In this document: positions 17,437 through 27,020 of the stretch, piece after piece
How the letters are laid out: every line of letters starts with the position of its first letter
Numbering within the stretch: position 1 is the stretch's first letter
From: Streptomyces globisporus
GTDB taxonomy: Bacteria; Actinomycetota; Actinomycetes; Streptomycetales; Streptomycetaceae
Assembly (NCBI GenBank): GCA_014649555.1
Contig: BMTG01000002.1
Location: 434,001 to 498,000, forward strand
Length of the DNA stretch: 64,000 nt
Reading direction: 5' to 3'
Position numbers and translations under genes: made by a program
The notes under the pieces: generated by a model
Told to the model about the DNA's origin: nothing
The model's database searches: none
The model's input: the letters and a program-made list of their open reading frames with translations, nothing else

Positions 17437-18596
17437 GGCAGCCGCTCCGCGATGGCGCGGTAGACCGCCGGGTCGCTCCAGTAGGCGCTGTGGGCGACGG
17501 GGAACGGCTGCCGGTTGTCCGTCGCGATGTCCTCGGCCCGGCCGGGGAACACCGGTGCGGCGGCGAAGCCGAGCAGATCGCGGCGGTCGTGGATGTTCAG
17601 CCAGCCGGGGACGTGGGCGGGCAGCGGCTCCGGGTGGTCGAGGTGGGGCAGCGCCCCCGTCTCGTACAGGAACGGCCCCTGCGAACCCACCGTGACCAGC
17701 AGCCGGACTCCGGGCAGCGGGGCCTCGATCAGGGTGTCGAGGGCGATGATCCCGCCGAGGCTGTGGCCGAGGAGGACGACGGGCGGCTCCACGGCGGCGA
17801 CCAGCTCGCGCAGGGCGGTGCGCAGGGGCCCGCCGCGTACGAGGAACGTGAGCACGTCGCCCGCGGCCGGGTGGGCGGCCCCGGTGAGGGCGCGGCGGCG
17901 GCGCACCGCGTAACGGGAGCCGAGCCGCAGCACGGGCCGGCCGATCAGCCGGCCCACCGGCCCCCGGGTGGAGCCGGGCTCGGTGGCGCCGAGCTCCCGG
18001 GCGATCCGGTCCACGGCGGCGTCACGGGTGGTGCCGTCGCAGAGGACGGGCGCGTCCTCCGCGAGGGCCGCCCCGATCACGGCGGCGGCCAGCGCACGGG
18101 CCAGGAGCTGCGCCAGCTCCTCGCGGTCCAGGGCTTCGGCGGCCGGAGCGAGGAGCGGACTGCGGGCCAGGGCGGCGGCCCGCGCTCCGAGGCCGGGGCC
18201 CAGCTCCGGGGCGACGCCCCCGTCCCGGGCGGCCAGGGACGCGAGCCGCTCCCGGAACTCCTCGTCCGGGAAGGCGGTGCCCGGGGGTATCGCCCCCGAG
18301 GTACCGCGCGTGGCGGCGAGGGCCAACTCCGCCTCCGGGTCCCGGTACAGGCGTTCCCAGTCGGCGGCCTCGTCGTCCTCCTCGCTGTCCGTGTCCCGTT
18401 CGGTGGCCCCGGCCCCGTCCGGCGGAATGCTGGCCCCGCCCGCGGCGAGCCGGGCACCGTACCGCTCGCCCCAGTCGAGCGGCACGACGCGAACGCCCGG
18501 GGCGGCCTCGGCGAGCGAGGCCGTGACCCGTGCGTTCAGGGCCTCGGTGTGCGGTGGCCGCACCCCCGTGCCGTGGATGAATATGACCGTCGTCAT
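17433..18596 (-). CDS. alpha/beta-hydrolase (lipase-like)
   Basis: A 387-residue serine hydrolase. It begins with the oxyanion HG motif MTTVIFIHGTGV. The nucleophile elbow is VVLLGHSLGGII with Ser about residue 279; a likely acid is in WLNIHDRRDLLGF and the catalytic His in PVAHSAYW. A charged, low-complexity insert (about residues 60-110) and a helical lid precede the elbow. There is no signal peptide, so it acts inside the cell. It is coupled by a GTGA overlap to the caspase and lies 94 bases after the NB-ARC/TPR gene. In this setting it may be a second effector acting on lipid or another ester; an ordinary esterase cannot be excluded. Confidence 0.8.
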   Translation of the reverse strand: MTTVIFIHGTGVRPPHTEALNARVTASLAEAAPGVRVVPLDWGERYGARLAAGGASIPPDGAGATERDTDSEEDDEAADWERLYRDPEAELALAATRGTSGAIPPGTAFPDEEFRERLASLAARDGGVAPELGPGLGARAAALARSPLLAPAAEALDREELAQLLARALAAAVIGAALAEDAPVLCDGTTRDAAVDRIARELGATEPGSTRGPVGRLIGRPVLRLGSRYAVRRRRALTGAAHPAAGDVLTFLVRGGPLRTALRELVAAVEPPVVLLGHSLGGIIALDTLIEAPLPGVRLLVTVGSQGPFLYETGALPHLDHPEPLPAHVPGWLNIHDRRDLLGFAAAPVFPGRAEDIATDNRQPFPVAHSAYWSDPAVYRAIAERLP

Positions 18597-18690
18597 GCGT
18601 CCCCCCGTCCGTGGCATTCCCGCCGGGCGCACCCGTCACACGTTTCCCGTCAGCGGTACCCCGGCCCGGCCCCCGTACCGCTCCGTCGTC

Positions 18691-21600
18691 TCACAACGGG
18701 ATCACCGTCGCGTCGTACTCGATGCGCTGGTGCAGCCGGGCCGAGGTCCGCCAGGGGTGCTCCTCCCCCAGAACCCGCGTCAGGCCCTCCACCGCCTGGG
18801 TGTTGAGCCGGTCGGCCTCCGTCGAGTGGCCGAGTCCGCGATGGTCCAGGGAGAGGTTCGCGACACAGACGAGGGTGAACGGGTGGTCTTCGCCCACCTC
18901 CTCGGTGAGCAGGGGCAGCGTGGCGCTGTCGGCCTCCAGGGCACCGGCGAAGTCGAGCCGGGCGTAGTGGTCGTTGGCCCGGCCCAGTGCGGCGGCCAGG
19001 GAGTAGACGTGCCGCTCCCCCAGGTCCGCCCGCAGCCGTTCCCCCGCGACCGTGTCCAGCCGCTCGGCCTCCTCCACCTCGCCCAGGGCCCGCAGGGTGG
19101 CTGCCACGTTGACCATGGCGCACAGAGTGTACGGGTGGTGCTCGCCGAAGATGTCCCGGTAGCCGTCGAGGGTCTGCCGGCCGAGGCGGCGGGAGTCCTC
19201 CAGCCGGCCCGCGATCCTGCGGTCGACGACGGCGGCGAGGGCAGCCCCCAGGGTCTCCGGGTACTCCGCGCCGTACCGGGTGGTGAAGCGCTCGAGGATC
19301 TCCTCGACCAGCTCGGCCGCCCCCTCCAGGAATCCCGCGCGGCGCCGGCAGATCGCGAGGTTCAGCGCGGCACGGATCGTCGCCGCGTTGGTCGGGCCGA
19401 AATGGGTCCGGTAGGACTGGTACGTCGACTCCTGCAGGACCCGGGCCCCCAGGAAGTCACCCGCCTCGCGGGTGTCCGCCGCCAGGGCGCTCAGGGTGTT
19501 GAGGGTGAGGCCGCTGGTCGGACCGTAGAGCAACTGGCGCTGCCTGACGGTCTCTTCGTCGATCTCCCGCGCCTGCCGGAAGTCGCCGTTGACCCGCAGG
19601 GTGATGCCGTAGCTGTGGGCCGCGTTCAGTGTCGTCGGGTCCTCCGGGCCGTAGAGGTCGCCCGACCGCTCGAAGGCCTCGGCGCTCAGTTCGCGGGCGG
19701 CGTGGAAATCGCCCCGGTAGCGCAGCGAACCGGCCATCTGGAGCATGGAGTCGATCAGCTCCTCCTCCGGGATCGGCGCGGTGCGCGAGACCTCCATGGC
19801 CTGTTCGCTCAGTGCGGCGGCCTCCGCGATCCGGCCGAGGTGATGCAGGTAGAAGCCGAGCATCTTGGTGATCCGGATGACGTGCAGGTCCTCCTGCGCC
19901 GACTGCTCGCTCCAGGCCTCCCACGCCCGCCGCGTCAGGTCCGCGCCCGCCTCGTGCGCGCCCCAGTAGTAGAGGAAGGTGACCATGTCGAACACCAGGT
20001 CGCGCACCCAGGCGTCCGAGCTGCTGACCGCGTCGGAGGCGATCATGTGGGGCAGCAGTCCGAGGTAGGCGGGCCACTGCTCCGGCGAGGCGGGCAGGCC
20101 CGGCTTGGCGGTGGTCAGGAGCAGGTGGGCGGCGTTGCTCATCCGCTCCCGCTCCTCCGGGTCCAGCCGGGCGACGATCACGTTCTGCATGAGCCGGTGC
20201 ATCTGGAGCGTGCCGGCCTTGTGATCGAGACGGACCAGCGAGAGCTTGCTCAGGTCGCGGGTGGCGCGGGCGAGCAGCAGCGGGTCGCGGAGCACCGGGT
20301 CCAGCTCAGGGGTGATCTGGACGTTGCGGCCGCCGCGGAGCATGTTCAACGGGATGGGCTCGGGCGCCATGCAGGCGCAGATCTGCAGGAGTTGGCGGGC
20401 GGCCGGGTTCTCGGCGGAGAGCCTGCCGAGCGAGATGTCCCAGACCGCGGCGACGGGCACGGGGTAGTCCGGGGACGGGGCGAGGTCGAGGATCTCGGGG
20501 CGCCGCTCGTCCAGCAGCTGGAGGTACTCGGCCACCGGCATGCCGGTGGCCGCGTGCCAGGCTCCGGCCTGCTCGACGGCCAGCGGCAGATCGCCGAGCG
20601 CCTCGGCGAGCCGGCCCGCGTCCTCGGTGCTCAGGCCCCGGGCGCGGCGCTGGAGCAGGGCGATGCTCTCCTCGCGGTCGAAGACGTCGACGCTGAGAGG
20701 TGTCGCGACCCGCTCCCACTCCCGGTTGCGCGAGGTGACGATGATCTTCCCCGGGCCGCCGTTGGGGAAGTACGAGCGCACCGCGTCGATGTCCTCGGCA
20801 TTGTCGAAGACGAGCAGCCAGTTGTCGAAGGGCTTGCCGGTGCGCAGGGCCTCGCGGACGGCGGGCACAGCGGTGTTCGCCTGCGGGCCGACCTCCAGGC
20901 CGAGGCCCGCCGCCAGTTCGGCGAGCGCGGCCAGGATCAGGCTCTCCTGTTCGGCGGGGATCCACCAGATGACGTTGTAGTCGCCGCTGTGGCGGTAGAC
21001 GTACTCCACCGCGATCTGCGATTTGCCCACGCCGCCGAGGCCGTGCAGAGCGTGCGGGAGGACCGCCGTCGTCTCGTCCTCGGCCAGCTGCCGCTCCACG
21101 GCGGCGAGGAGGGACTCGCGGCCGGTGAAGTTGGGGTTCTTGGGCGGCACGTTGCCCATGATCTTCGGCTGGCCCGAACGGACGAAGGGTGCGTCCGGCG
21201 CTTTGGCTTTCATCTCCTCGCGAGCCCTCCGGGCTGGGTCGTCAGCTGGTACCGAGGTGTCAGCTGCTGTGGGTGTCGTGGGCGGCACGGATCCTCCTGG
21301 TGAAACGACGCTGTCCGGTAGCAGCTTTTCCCAATTCGGGATGTCTTTCATCGGTTTCGCACGCGTCTCACCCGGCCGGGCAGGGGGGTCGGCCGGCGGG
21401 CCCGTCAGACGGGTGGCCACCCGGGCGGCCCGTCCGGCGTACGGCCCCGCCAGCGCCCGGAGGACCGCCAGTTCGATCCTGAGCCAGGGGCGGGCGCCGG
21501 GCTCCGTACCGGGCAGGGCGGTGCGTACCGGGTCGTGGAGCGCGGCGCGGAGCCGTGCGCCGTGGCCCTGCCCCGTCCGCAGCTCCGCCAGGAGGTTGAC

Positions 21601-23082
21601 CGTACGGGCGAGTTGGGTCCGGGTGCTGACGGCGAGGAGTGCTTCGCGTACGCCGCCGGCGAAGTCCGGACCGTCCTGCGTACCGGTGTCCCAGTCGATC
21701 AGCCCGCCCATCATGACCTCGGCGAGGTGCTCCGGACCGGCCTCCGGCAGGGCCAGGTCGCGCAGCTCCTCGATGACGGCGAAGTCCATCGGGGCGAGGG
21801 CCAGCAGCCCGGCGAGCTGCCGGGCCAACGGGCTGGCCAGCGAGCGGAACCTGCGTACGGCGGCGGCCGCCGCACGGGGGCCGTCGACGACCGGGCGGCG
21901 CAGCCCGGGGGCGGAGGCGCCCTTGGCCATGGCGCCCGCCAGGACGACCGGCAGCATCCGTCGCACCCCGCGTTCGCCGGTCACCAGGTCCGCCCAGGCG
22001 CGGAAGGAGCCGGCGCGCACGCTGAGCACCGGTACGGGCACGGTCTCGTCGTCCGGTTCGGGCAGCGGCCGGACGGGGTCGTGGGCACCGAGGGGCGGAC
22101 GGCAGTGGAAGCGCCGGTTCGGCGCGCCGAACCCTCCGGCGTCCAGTTGGGCGCGGAACGGGAACAGCGAGGAGCGGTGGCGCAGATAGGGCGGCAGGAG
22201 GTGGACGAGCGCGGTGGGCCCGCCCGAGGCGAGCCGTTCCAGTAACCGGTCGGCTCCGGCACCCGCCCAGCCGGGGGCGAGTCCGTCCGTGACGACGAGG
22301 AAGAGCCTGGAGCTGCGGCCGTCGATCAGTTCGGCGGGGTCGCCGTCACGCCCGCCGGGCCAGCGCAGCGCGGGTTCGCCGGCTCCTGGCGGGAGCGTCA
22401 CCCCGACCGTGCGGACATCCCGGAAGGCCCCGCTGTGGGCGGCCTCGTCGGCGATCTGCCGGACGGTGCCCCGCCACGGCGGCATGGTGGGGGCGCGGTC
22501 GACGAGAAGGACCAGGTCGAAGGCGCGCTCGCGGTCGGGGAGGAAGTAGGGAACCCACAGCCCGTCGGTGAGCCCGTGCTCGGCGGTGCTCTCCTCGTCG
22601 AGCGCGCTCCGGCCACCGGTGGGCACTCTGCGGCCCAGCCCGCGCAGGGACCGGGCCAGCGGTGACGGGCCCCTGCGCACGGTGCGGGGTCCGCGCCCGG
22701 GCAGCCGGGCGGGGCCGGTGCGGGTGCGCTCCACGGAGGTCAGGACCTCCCGTTCGTACGCCGGTGCCCCCGGCAGCCCGGTGACCCCGGGCACGACGTC
22801 GGGCTCGGGCCGGGTGGGCGGGTCGGGAACCGCTTCGAGCAGGGGTCCGGGCGTGTCGGGGAGCTCTTCGGCGTGGGGCGGTTCGTCCGGCGCGGGCCCG
22901 GTGGCGCGGTCGGCGCCGATCCGGGCGGCGGCGAGCCATGCGGCGTCCGCGAGCCCCGTCCAGTCGGCCCCGCCCTGGTCGTACGGGCTGTCGTCCTCGG
23001 ACCGGACGCCGGTGGCACGATCGGGGGAGGCGGCCGGCGCGGACGCGGCGTCCGGAGCGCGCTCCCTGGGCAAGCCGTTCAT
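18691..23082 (-). CDS. fxsT: vWA-like (SAV_2336 N-terminal type) / NB-ARC / TPR protein, FxsT-like
   Basis: A 1463-residue multidomain protein. Residues about 1-165 are low complexity. Residues about 185-500 form a vWA-like domain of the SAV_2336 N-terminal type (AFDLVLLVDRAPTMPPW, RLFLVVTDGLAPGW). An NB-ARC STAND NTPase follows: P-loop GLGGVGKS at 681-688, Walker B WLLVFDNAED, sensor KIIVTSRNREW and GDLPLAVEQAG. From about 1040 to the end are tetratricopeptide repeats with recurring YGPEDPTTLNAAHSYG-like units. This order matches the tetratricopeptide protein of FxSxx-COOH systems. It starts at the MoxR stop (ATGA), so VMAP, MoxR and vWA are one translational unit. It is likely the sensor and scaffold whose nucleotide state gates the effectors. 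Confidence 0.88.
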   Translation of the reverse strand: MNGLPRERAPDAASAPAASPDRATGVRSEDDSPYDQGGADWTGLADAAWLAAARIGADRATGPAPDEPPHAEELPDTPGPLLEAVPDPPTRPEPDVVPGVTGLPGAPAYEREVLTSVERTRTGPARLPGRGPRTVRRGPSPLARSLRGLGRRVPTGGRSALDEESTAEHGLTDGLWVPYFLPDRERAFDLVLLVDRAPTMPPWRGTVRQIADEAAHSGAFRDVRTVGVTLPPGAGEPALRWPGGRDGDPAELIDGRSSRLFLVVTDGLAPGWAGAGADRLLERLASGGPTALVHLLPPYLRHRSSLFPFRAQLDAGGFGAPNRRFHCRPPLGAHDPVRPLPEPDDETVPVPVLSVRAGSFRAWADLVTGERGVRRMLPVVLAGAMAKGASAPGLRRPVVDGPRAAAAAVRRFRSLASPLARQLAGLLALAPMDFAVIEELRDLALPEAGPEHLAEVMMGGLIDWDTGTQDGPDFAGGVREALLAVSTRTQLARTVNLLAELRTGQGHGARLRAALHDPVRTALPGTEPGARPWLRIELAVLRALAGPYAGRAARVATRLTGPPADPPARPGETRAKPMKDIPNWEKLLPDSVVSPGGSVPPTTPTAADTSVPADDPARRAREEMKAKAPDAPFVRSGQPKIMGNVPPKNPNFTGRESLLAAVERQLAEDETTAVLPHALHGLGGVGKSQIAVEYVYRHSGDYNVIWWIPAEQESLILAALAELAAGLGLEVGPQANTAVPAVREALRTGKPFDNWLLVFDNAEDIDAVRSYFPNGGPGKIIVTSRNREWERVATPLSVDVFDREESIALLQRRARGLSTEDAGRLAEALGDLPLAVEQAGAWHAATGMPVAEYLQLLDERRPEILDLAPSPDYPVPVAAVWDISLGRLSAENPAARQLLQICACMAPEPIPLNMLRGGRNVQITPELDPVLRDPLLLARATRDLSKLSLVRLDHKAGTLQMHRLMQNVIVARLDPEERERMSNAAHLLLTTAKPGLPASPEQWPAYLGLLPHMIASDAVSSSDAWVRDLVFDMVTFLYYWGAHEAGADLTRRAWEAWSEQSAQEDLHVIRITKMLGFYLHHLGRIAEAAALSEQAMEVSRTAPIPEEELIDSMLQMAGSLRYRGDFHAARELSAEAFERSGDLYGPEDPTTLNAAHSYGITLRVNGDFRQAREIDEETVRQRQLLYGPTSGLTLNTLSALAADTREAGDFLGARVLQESTYQSYRTHFGPTNAATIRAALNLAICRRRAGFLEGAAELVEEILERFTTRYGAEYPETLGAALAAVVDRRIAGRLEDSRRLGRQTLDGYRDIFGEHHPYTLCAMVNVAATLRALGEVEEAERLDTVAGERLRADLGERHVYSLAAALGRANDHYARLDFAGALEADSATLPLLTEEVGEDHPFTLVCVANLSLDHRGLGHSTEADRLNTQAVEGLTRVLGEEHPWRTSARLHQRIEYDATVIPL

Positions 23083-24146
23083 CAGCGGCCCTTCGAGAGG
23101 TCTCGGAGGAGCATCTCGAGGAGTTTACGCCCGTCGGCATCCGCTTGAAAACCGCCCGCGGTGGTCAGCTGGACGGCGTTGAGCAACTGGTCGATCGACT
23201 GGGTGCCGCCGCCGCGCAACCGGTTCTCGAACTCGTCCACCAGCGCCTCGACGCCCTCCGGGCGCTGTCGCAGATGACTGACGACGATCCCGATCAGCTG
23301 CTCGCGGCCCGGCGGCTCCATCTCCAGCGGCAGGCAGCGGCGGCGGAAAGCGGCGGGGAACTCCCGTTCGCCGTTGCTGGTGATGACCACGACGGGGAAC
23401 TGCGCGCACTCGACCCGGCCGCCCTCGACGCTCGCCGTGCCGCGCGGGTCGTCGGTGAACACGGTCGCCGACTCCTCGTTGCTGCGGACGAGTTCGGGGA
23501 TCTCGTAGCTGCCGTTCTCCAGGACGTGCAGGAGGTCGTTGGGCAGGTCGATGTCGCTCTTGTCCAGCTCGTCGACGAGGAGCACCCGGGGGCGCTCGTA
23601 GGGGAGCAGCGCGGTGCCGAGCGGGCCGAGGGTGACGAAGTCGCCGAGCGCGGGCGGTTTTTCACCGGACACCGGGTCGGCGCCGGGCGGGTTTCCGGTG
23701 TCGCCGGCCCGCCAGGCCGCGATGGCCTGGGCACGGCCGATCGCGTCGTACGCGTACAGGCCGTCCTTGAGCGTGCTGCGGCTGACGACGCTCCACGCCA
23801 GGACCCGGCCGAGCCCCAGCTCACGGGCGATCAGATAGGCGAGGGTGGACTTGCCGACGCCCGGCGGGCCGGTGATGAGCAGCGGGCGGCGCAGCAGCAG
23901 GGCCGCGTTGACCGCGTCGATCTCCTCACGGCGCAGTTGCGGGCCGTCCTGGACCCGGCCGAGGCGGCGTTCGGCGGCTCGGTCGTCGTCGGGCGGGGGC
24001 GATTGGAGGGGCCCGCCGGGGAAGGTGCGCCAGGGCGGCGGCGCGGGCAGCTCCGGCGGCTCGCCTCCGGGCGCCTTGCCGGTCGCGTGGAAGACCCACC
24101 ACGGGGGCGGCGGCGACGGTGGGGCGGCAGAGGTCTCTCCGGTCAT
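23082..24146 (-). CDS. MoxR-type AAA ATPase
   Basis: A 354-residue AAA+ ATPase. After a Pro-rich N-terminal stretch (about 1-60), Walker A is TGPPGVGKST (92-101), Walker B is RVLLVDELDKSD, sensor 1 is VVITSNGERE and an Arg finger region is FRRRCLPLEME. MoxR proteins act as chaperones that remodel vWA-containing partners. It lies between VMAP and the vWA/NB-ARC gene with four-base overlaps on both sides, the signature order of VMAP ternary systems. No signal peptide is present. Confidence 0.88.
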   Translation of the reverse strand: MTGETSAAPPSPPPPWWVFHATGKAPGGEPPELPAPPPWRTFPGGPLQSPPPDDDRAAERRLGRVQDGPQLRREEIDAVNAALLLRRPLLITGPPGVGKSTLAYLIARELGLGRVLAWSVVSRSTLKDGLYAYDAIGRAQAIAAWRAGDTGNPPGADPVSGEKPPALGDFVTLGPLGTALLPYERPRVLLVDELDKSDIDLPNDLLHVLENGSYEIPELVRSNEESATVFTDDPRGTASVEGGRVECAQFPVVVITSNGEREFPAAFRRRCLPLEMEPPGREQLIGIVVSHLRQRPEGVEALVDEFENRLRGGGTQSIDQLLNAVQLTTAGGFQADADGRKLLEMLLRDLSKGR

Positions 24147-25657
24147 GCCGACAGCAACTCCTCACGATCGACCAGTCGGTGAGGATCGTCCCAGAGAAAG
24201 GCGATGTGCCGGCCCAGCCACAGCGGACCGTCCTCCTCGATCTCCGCTCCGACCCTCAACCTGTTCACCGTTTCGGGCAGTTGTGCGTACGAGTGGCCCA
24301 GGAGCAGCGTGAGGAGCTCGCTGGACTGCGACGTGCTCTTCAGCCTGCGGTCCCAGGCGGCGAGGCCGATGCCCTCGACGACGGCGGCCTGGAGTGCCTC
24401 CAGTCCGTACCCCTGGACGGCGGGCTCGTCCAGGATGACCGCGGTGAGTGACTCGTCGCCCGCGAGCTGCGCCCGCCAGCGTTCGAATCCGCCCCGGTCA
24501 GCCGCCTTCCACCGGTGGGCGGCCGGGGCGGGCGCGGTCCGCAGCCGGTCCCAGCGGGCCTGCCAGCGGCGCAGTTGCCCGGCGTCGCCGCGCATCCGGT
24601 CCAGGCTGCGCAGATGGACCCGGTAGCGCATCCCGATCGGCCACGACCTCGGGGTTCGGGTACCCAGCTCCAGGCGGGCCATGTCGTGGTTGAGCAGGTC
24701 GAAGGGCAGGAGGAACTCGACGTGGACCGGGCCCGCGCCCGCCGCGGTGCGCTCGGCCCACAATGACTCGCCCCGGTCGACAGCGCGTTCGACCGCGGTG
24801 GCCAGGGTCTCCAGGGTGGCGGTCTCCACGGAGCCCGGCTCCGGCCGCCAGAAGCCGGGGACCTTGTTGATCCAGTGCCGGACGAAGACGTCCGGTGAAC
24901 CGTCCCGGGCCGGGTCGACCATCACGACGAGGCAGCGGGGCACGGTCGGGTCGGGGGCGGCGGGGTGCTTCAGGCGCTCCCGGCAGCCGGCGAGCGCATC
25001 GGCCGCCCCGGGGACGGGCGCGCGGGCGTCGTCGGCCGGCGCGGTGGGGTCTCCCGCGGCCCACCGGTCCGACCACACCCGCAGCGGTGTACCGCACTTC
25101 GCCGAGAGGGCCGCGGCCACCTCGACCAGCACGACGGCGGCCGGAAGACCGTCGGCGCACGCGGTCATGTCCAGTGCGTGGTCGAAGAGTTCGGCCGGTG
25201 TCCCGTGGTCGGGCAGTTCCCCGGGCAGTTCCTCGGCGAGGAGGGCACGCAGCCGTCCGGCGTCGATGTCCGCCGTCTCACCGAGCAGCCGGCGCGCCTG
25301 GCGGGCGACGTCATCGGCGAAGACGGGCGCGGGCCAGGCGCCCGGCCGCTCACCGTCGGTCCGGATGCCCGCCTCGGCGGCGATCCGGTCGGCGTCGTCC
25401 TTGCCGGAGACGGCGCGGACCGCGTAGATCAGCGCCTCGGGGCCGCCGGGGCGGTGGATCACCTTGCGGACCACATGCGTCATGTCGATGCGGGGGGTGG
25501 TGTCCGGGTAGGTGAGTTCGATGTCGAGCCGGTACGCCACCACGTCCACGAACTCGAAGCGCTGACTGCGGTCCTTGACGCAGTCGAGCAGAGTCAGCGC
25601 ATCGACCAGGATCTGCACCAGGTCAGGTCCCGGGCGCCCGTGCGGGACAGCGTTCAT
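24143..25657 (-). CDS. VMAP (vWA-MoxR-associated protein) with N-terminal EAD2-like domain
   Basis: A 504-residue soluble protein. The first 85 residues (LVQILVDALTLLDCVKDRSQRFEFVDVV onward to the PGG-PEAL segment) look like effector-associated domain 2. The C-terminal part matches the VMAP-C region: VHVEFLLPFDLLN, a basic WPIGMRYRVHLRSLDRM, then a run ending LLLGHSYAQLPETVNRLRV and WLGRHIAFLWDDPHR. The ATG at 25657 is chosen for GGGGGGA nine bases upstream; an in-frame GTG lies 12 codons earlier. VMAP is the adaptor in ternary systems with MoxR and vWA proteins. It is the first gene of the run, and its EAD2-like domain probably recruits the caspase that bears the same domain. Confidence 0.8.
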   Translation of the reverse strand: MNAVPHGRPGPDLVQILVDALTLLDCVKDRSQRFEFVDVVAYRLDIELTYPDTTPRIDMTHVVRKVIHRPGGPEALIYAVRAVSGKDDADRIAAEAGIRTDGERPGAWPAPVFADDVARQARRLLGETADIDAGRLRALLAEELPGELPDHGTPAELFDHALDMTACADGLPAAVVLVEVAAALSAKCGTPLRVWSDRWAAGDPTAPADDARAPVPGAADALAGCRERLKHPAAPDPTVPRCLVVMVDPARDGSPDVFVRHWINKVPGFWRPEPGSVETATLETLATAVERAVDRGESLWAERTAAGAGPVHVEFLLPFDLLNHDMARLELGTRTPRSWPIGMRYRVHLRSLDRMRGDAGQLRRWQARWDRLRTAPAPAAHRWKAADRGGFERWRAQLAGDESLTAVILDEPAVQGYGLEALQAAVVEGIGLAAWDRRLKSTSQSSELLTLLLGHSYAQLPETVNRLRVGAEIEEDGPLWLGRHIAFLWDDPHRLVDREELLSA

Positions 25658-25766
25658 CGCCGACCATCCCCCCGCCGAGTCGGTCCAACTCACATGGCTG
25701 AACGCGAAGTTACCACGGTTGAATCTTCGGCAACCAGGATCTTGCAGGGCCCCGCCGGTCGCGCCG

Positions 25767-27020
25767 TCAGCCCAGGAGGACGGGGAAGGCGGCCATGTCG
25801 TTCTGCGTCATCACGGGAAGTTTGGTGATCTCCTCGTCCGGGACGGCGAGGCGGAGTCCGGGGAAGCGCGCGAACAGGGCGGGCAGCGCGATGCCCGCCT
25901 CGACGCGTGACAGGGCGGCGCCGGGGCAGATGTGCGGGCCGTGGCCGAAGGTCATGTGGCGGTTGCGGGTGGGCCGGGTGATGTCGAAGGCGTCGGCGTC
26001 GGGGCCGTGCTGCTCGAAGTCGCGGCCGATGGCCCGGTAGGAGATGACGACTCCCTCGCCCTTGCGGATCACTTCGTCGCCGACGGCTATGTCCTCGGTG
26101 GCGAACCGCATCAGCAGGTGGGTGGTGGGGGTGTCCCAGCGCAGCGTCTCCTCGACCACCGCGTCCCAGCCGACCTGCCCGTTGAGCACCAGGCGCAGCT
26201 GGTCGGGGTGGGCGAGGAGGGCCCGTACGGCGTTGAGGACGAGTCCGATGGTCGTCTCGTGCCCGGCGGCGACCATGGCCTTGAGGTTGCCCACCACCTC
26301 CTCCTCGGTGAGCGGTTCGCCGCCCTCCTCGGCCAGGATCAGCGCGCTGGTGAGGTCGTCCGTGGGCCGGGCGGTCTTCTCCCGTACGAGGTCGGTGTAG
26401 AAGGCGTCCAACTCGGCGAGCAGGGCGAGGCGTTCGTCCTGCGGGGTGAGCATGGAGAAGAACGCCTTGTACTGCCGGGTGAGCATGGCGTGCTGGGACT
26501 CGTCGACGCCCATCAGCATGCCGACGACCTTCATCGGCAGCGGCTGGGCGAAGACCGCCTTCAGGTCGACGACCCCGTCCTCGCCGCGCGCGGCGTCGAG
26601 GGCGTCCAGCAGTTCGTCGGTGAACTTCTCGATGTCCGGGCGGATCGCCTCCAGGCGGCGGGGGGTCAGCGCCTGCGAGGTCTTGGTGCGCAGCCGCCGG
26701 TGTTCGGCCCCGTCGACGGTGAACATGGAGCGCCCGGCGTCGATCATGCCGATCAGCGGCCATGCACGTGTCACCACTCCGCTCTGCCACAGGCCCCAGG
26801 CGTCGATGTCCTTCACCAGCCGCGGGTCGACGAGGAGTTGGCGTGCCTCGCCGTGCCGGGTGACCGTCCAGGCCGGGACGCCGAGCAGGTCGATCCGGGC
26901 GAGGATCCCGGCGTCGCGCAGCCGTACGGTCTCGCCGTCCAGGTCCTGGACCATGGGGTCGATGGCGATGACCCCGGCGTTCCGGCCGGCTCGGGCGGCT
27001 CCGGCATGCGGGCAGTTCAC
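25767..27020 (-). CDS. cytochrome P450 (CYP105/154-like)
   Basis: A 417-residue soluble P450 with GTG start overlapping the stop of the preceding P450. The I-helix is AAGHETTIGLV, ExxR is EETLRWD, and the haem loop is MTFGHGPHICPGAALSR with the Cys ligand, all intact. It is paired with a CYP157-like gene, a pairing that in Streptomyces usually closes conservon operons as CYP157-CYP154; no conservon genes are here. The product may hydroxylate an unknown small molecule. It is separated by 109 bases from the next operon. Confidence 0.88.
   Translation of the reverse strand: MNCPHAGAARAGRNAGVIAIDPMVQDLDGETVRLRDAGILARIDLLGVPAWTVTRHGEARQLLVDPRLVKDIDAWGLWQSGVVTRAWPLIGMIDAGRSMFTVDGAEHRRLRTKTSQALTPRRLEAIRPDIEKFTDELLDALDAARGEDGVVDLKAVFAQPLPMKVVGMLMGVDESQHAMLTRQYKAFFSMLTPQDERLALLAELDAFYTDLVREKTARPTDDLTSALILAEEGGEPLTEEEVVGNLKAMVAAGHETTIGLVLNAVRALLAHPDQLRLVLNGQVGWDAVVEETLRWDTPTTHLLMRFATEDIAVGDEVIRKGEGVVISYRAIGRDFEQHGPDADAFDITRPTRNRHMTFGHGPHICPGAALSRVEAGIALPALFARFPGLRLAVPDEEITKLPVMTQNDMAAFPVLLG

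Noticed and set aside
17968-21303. 1111-codon plus-strand ORF opposite the NB-ARC/TPR gene
   Set aside because: Shadow frame; the NB-ARC P-loop, Walker B and TPRs on the minus strand are decisive.
14079-25657. A standard FxSxx-COOH RiPP cluster
   Set aside because: The small peptide lacks the FxSxx tail and no radical SAM/SPASM gene is in the window, so only part of that system matches.
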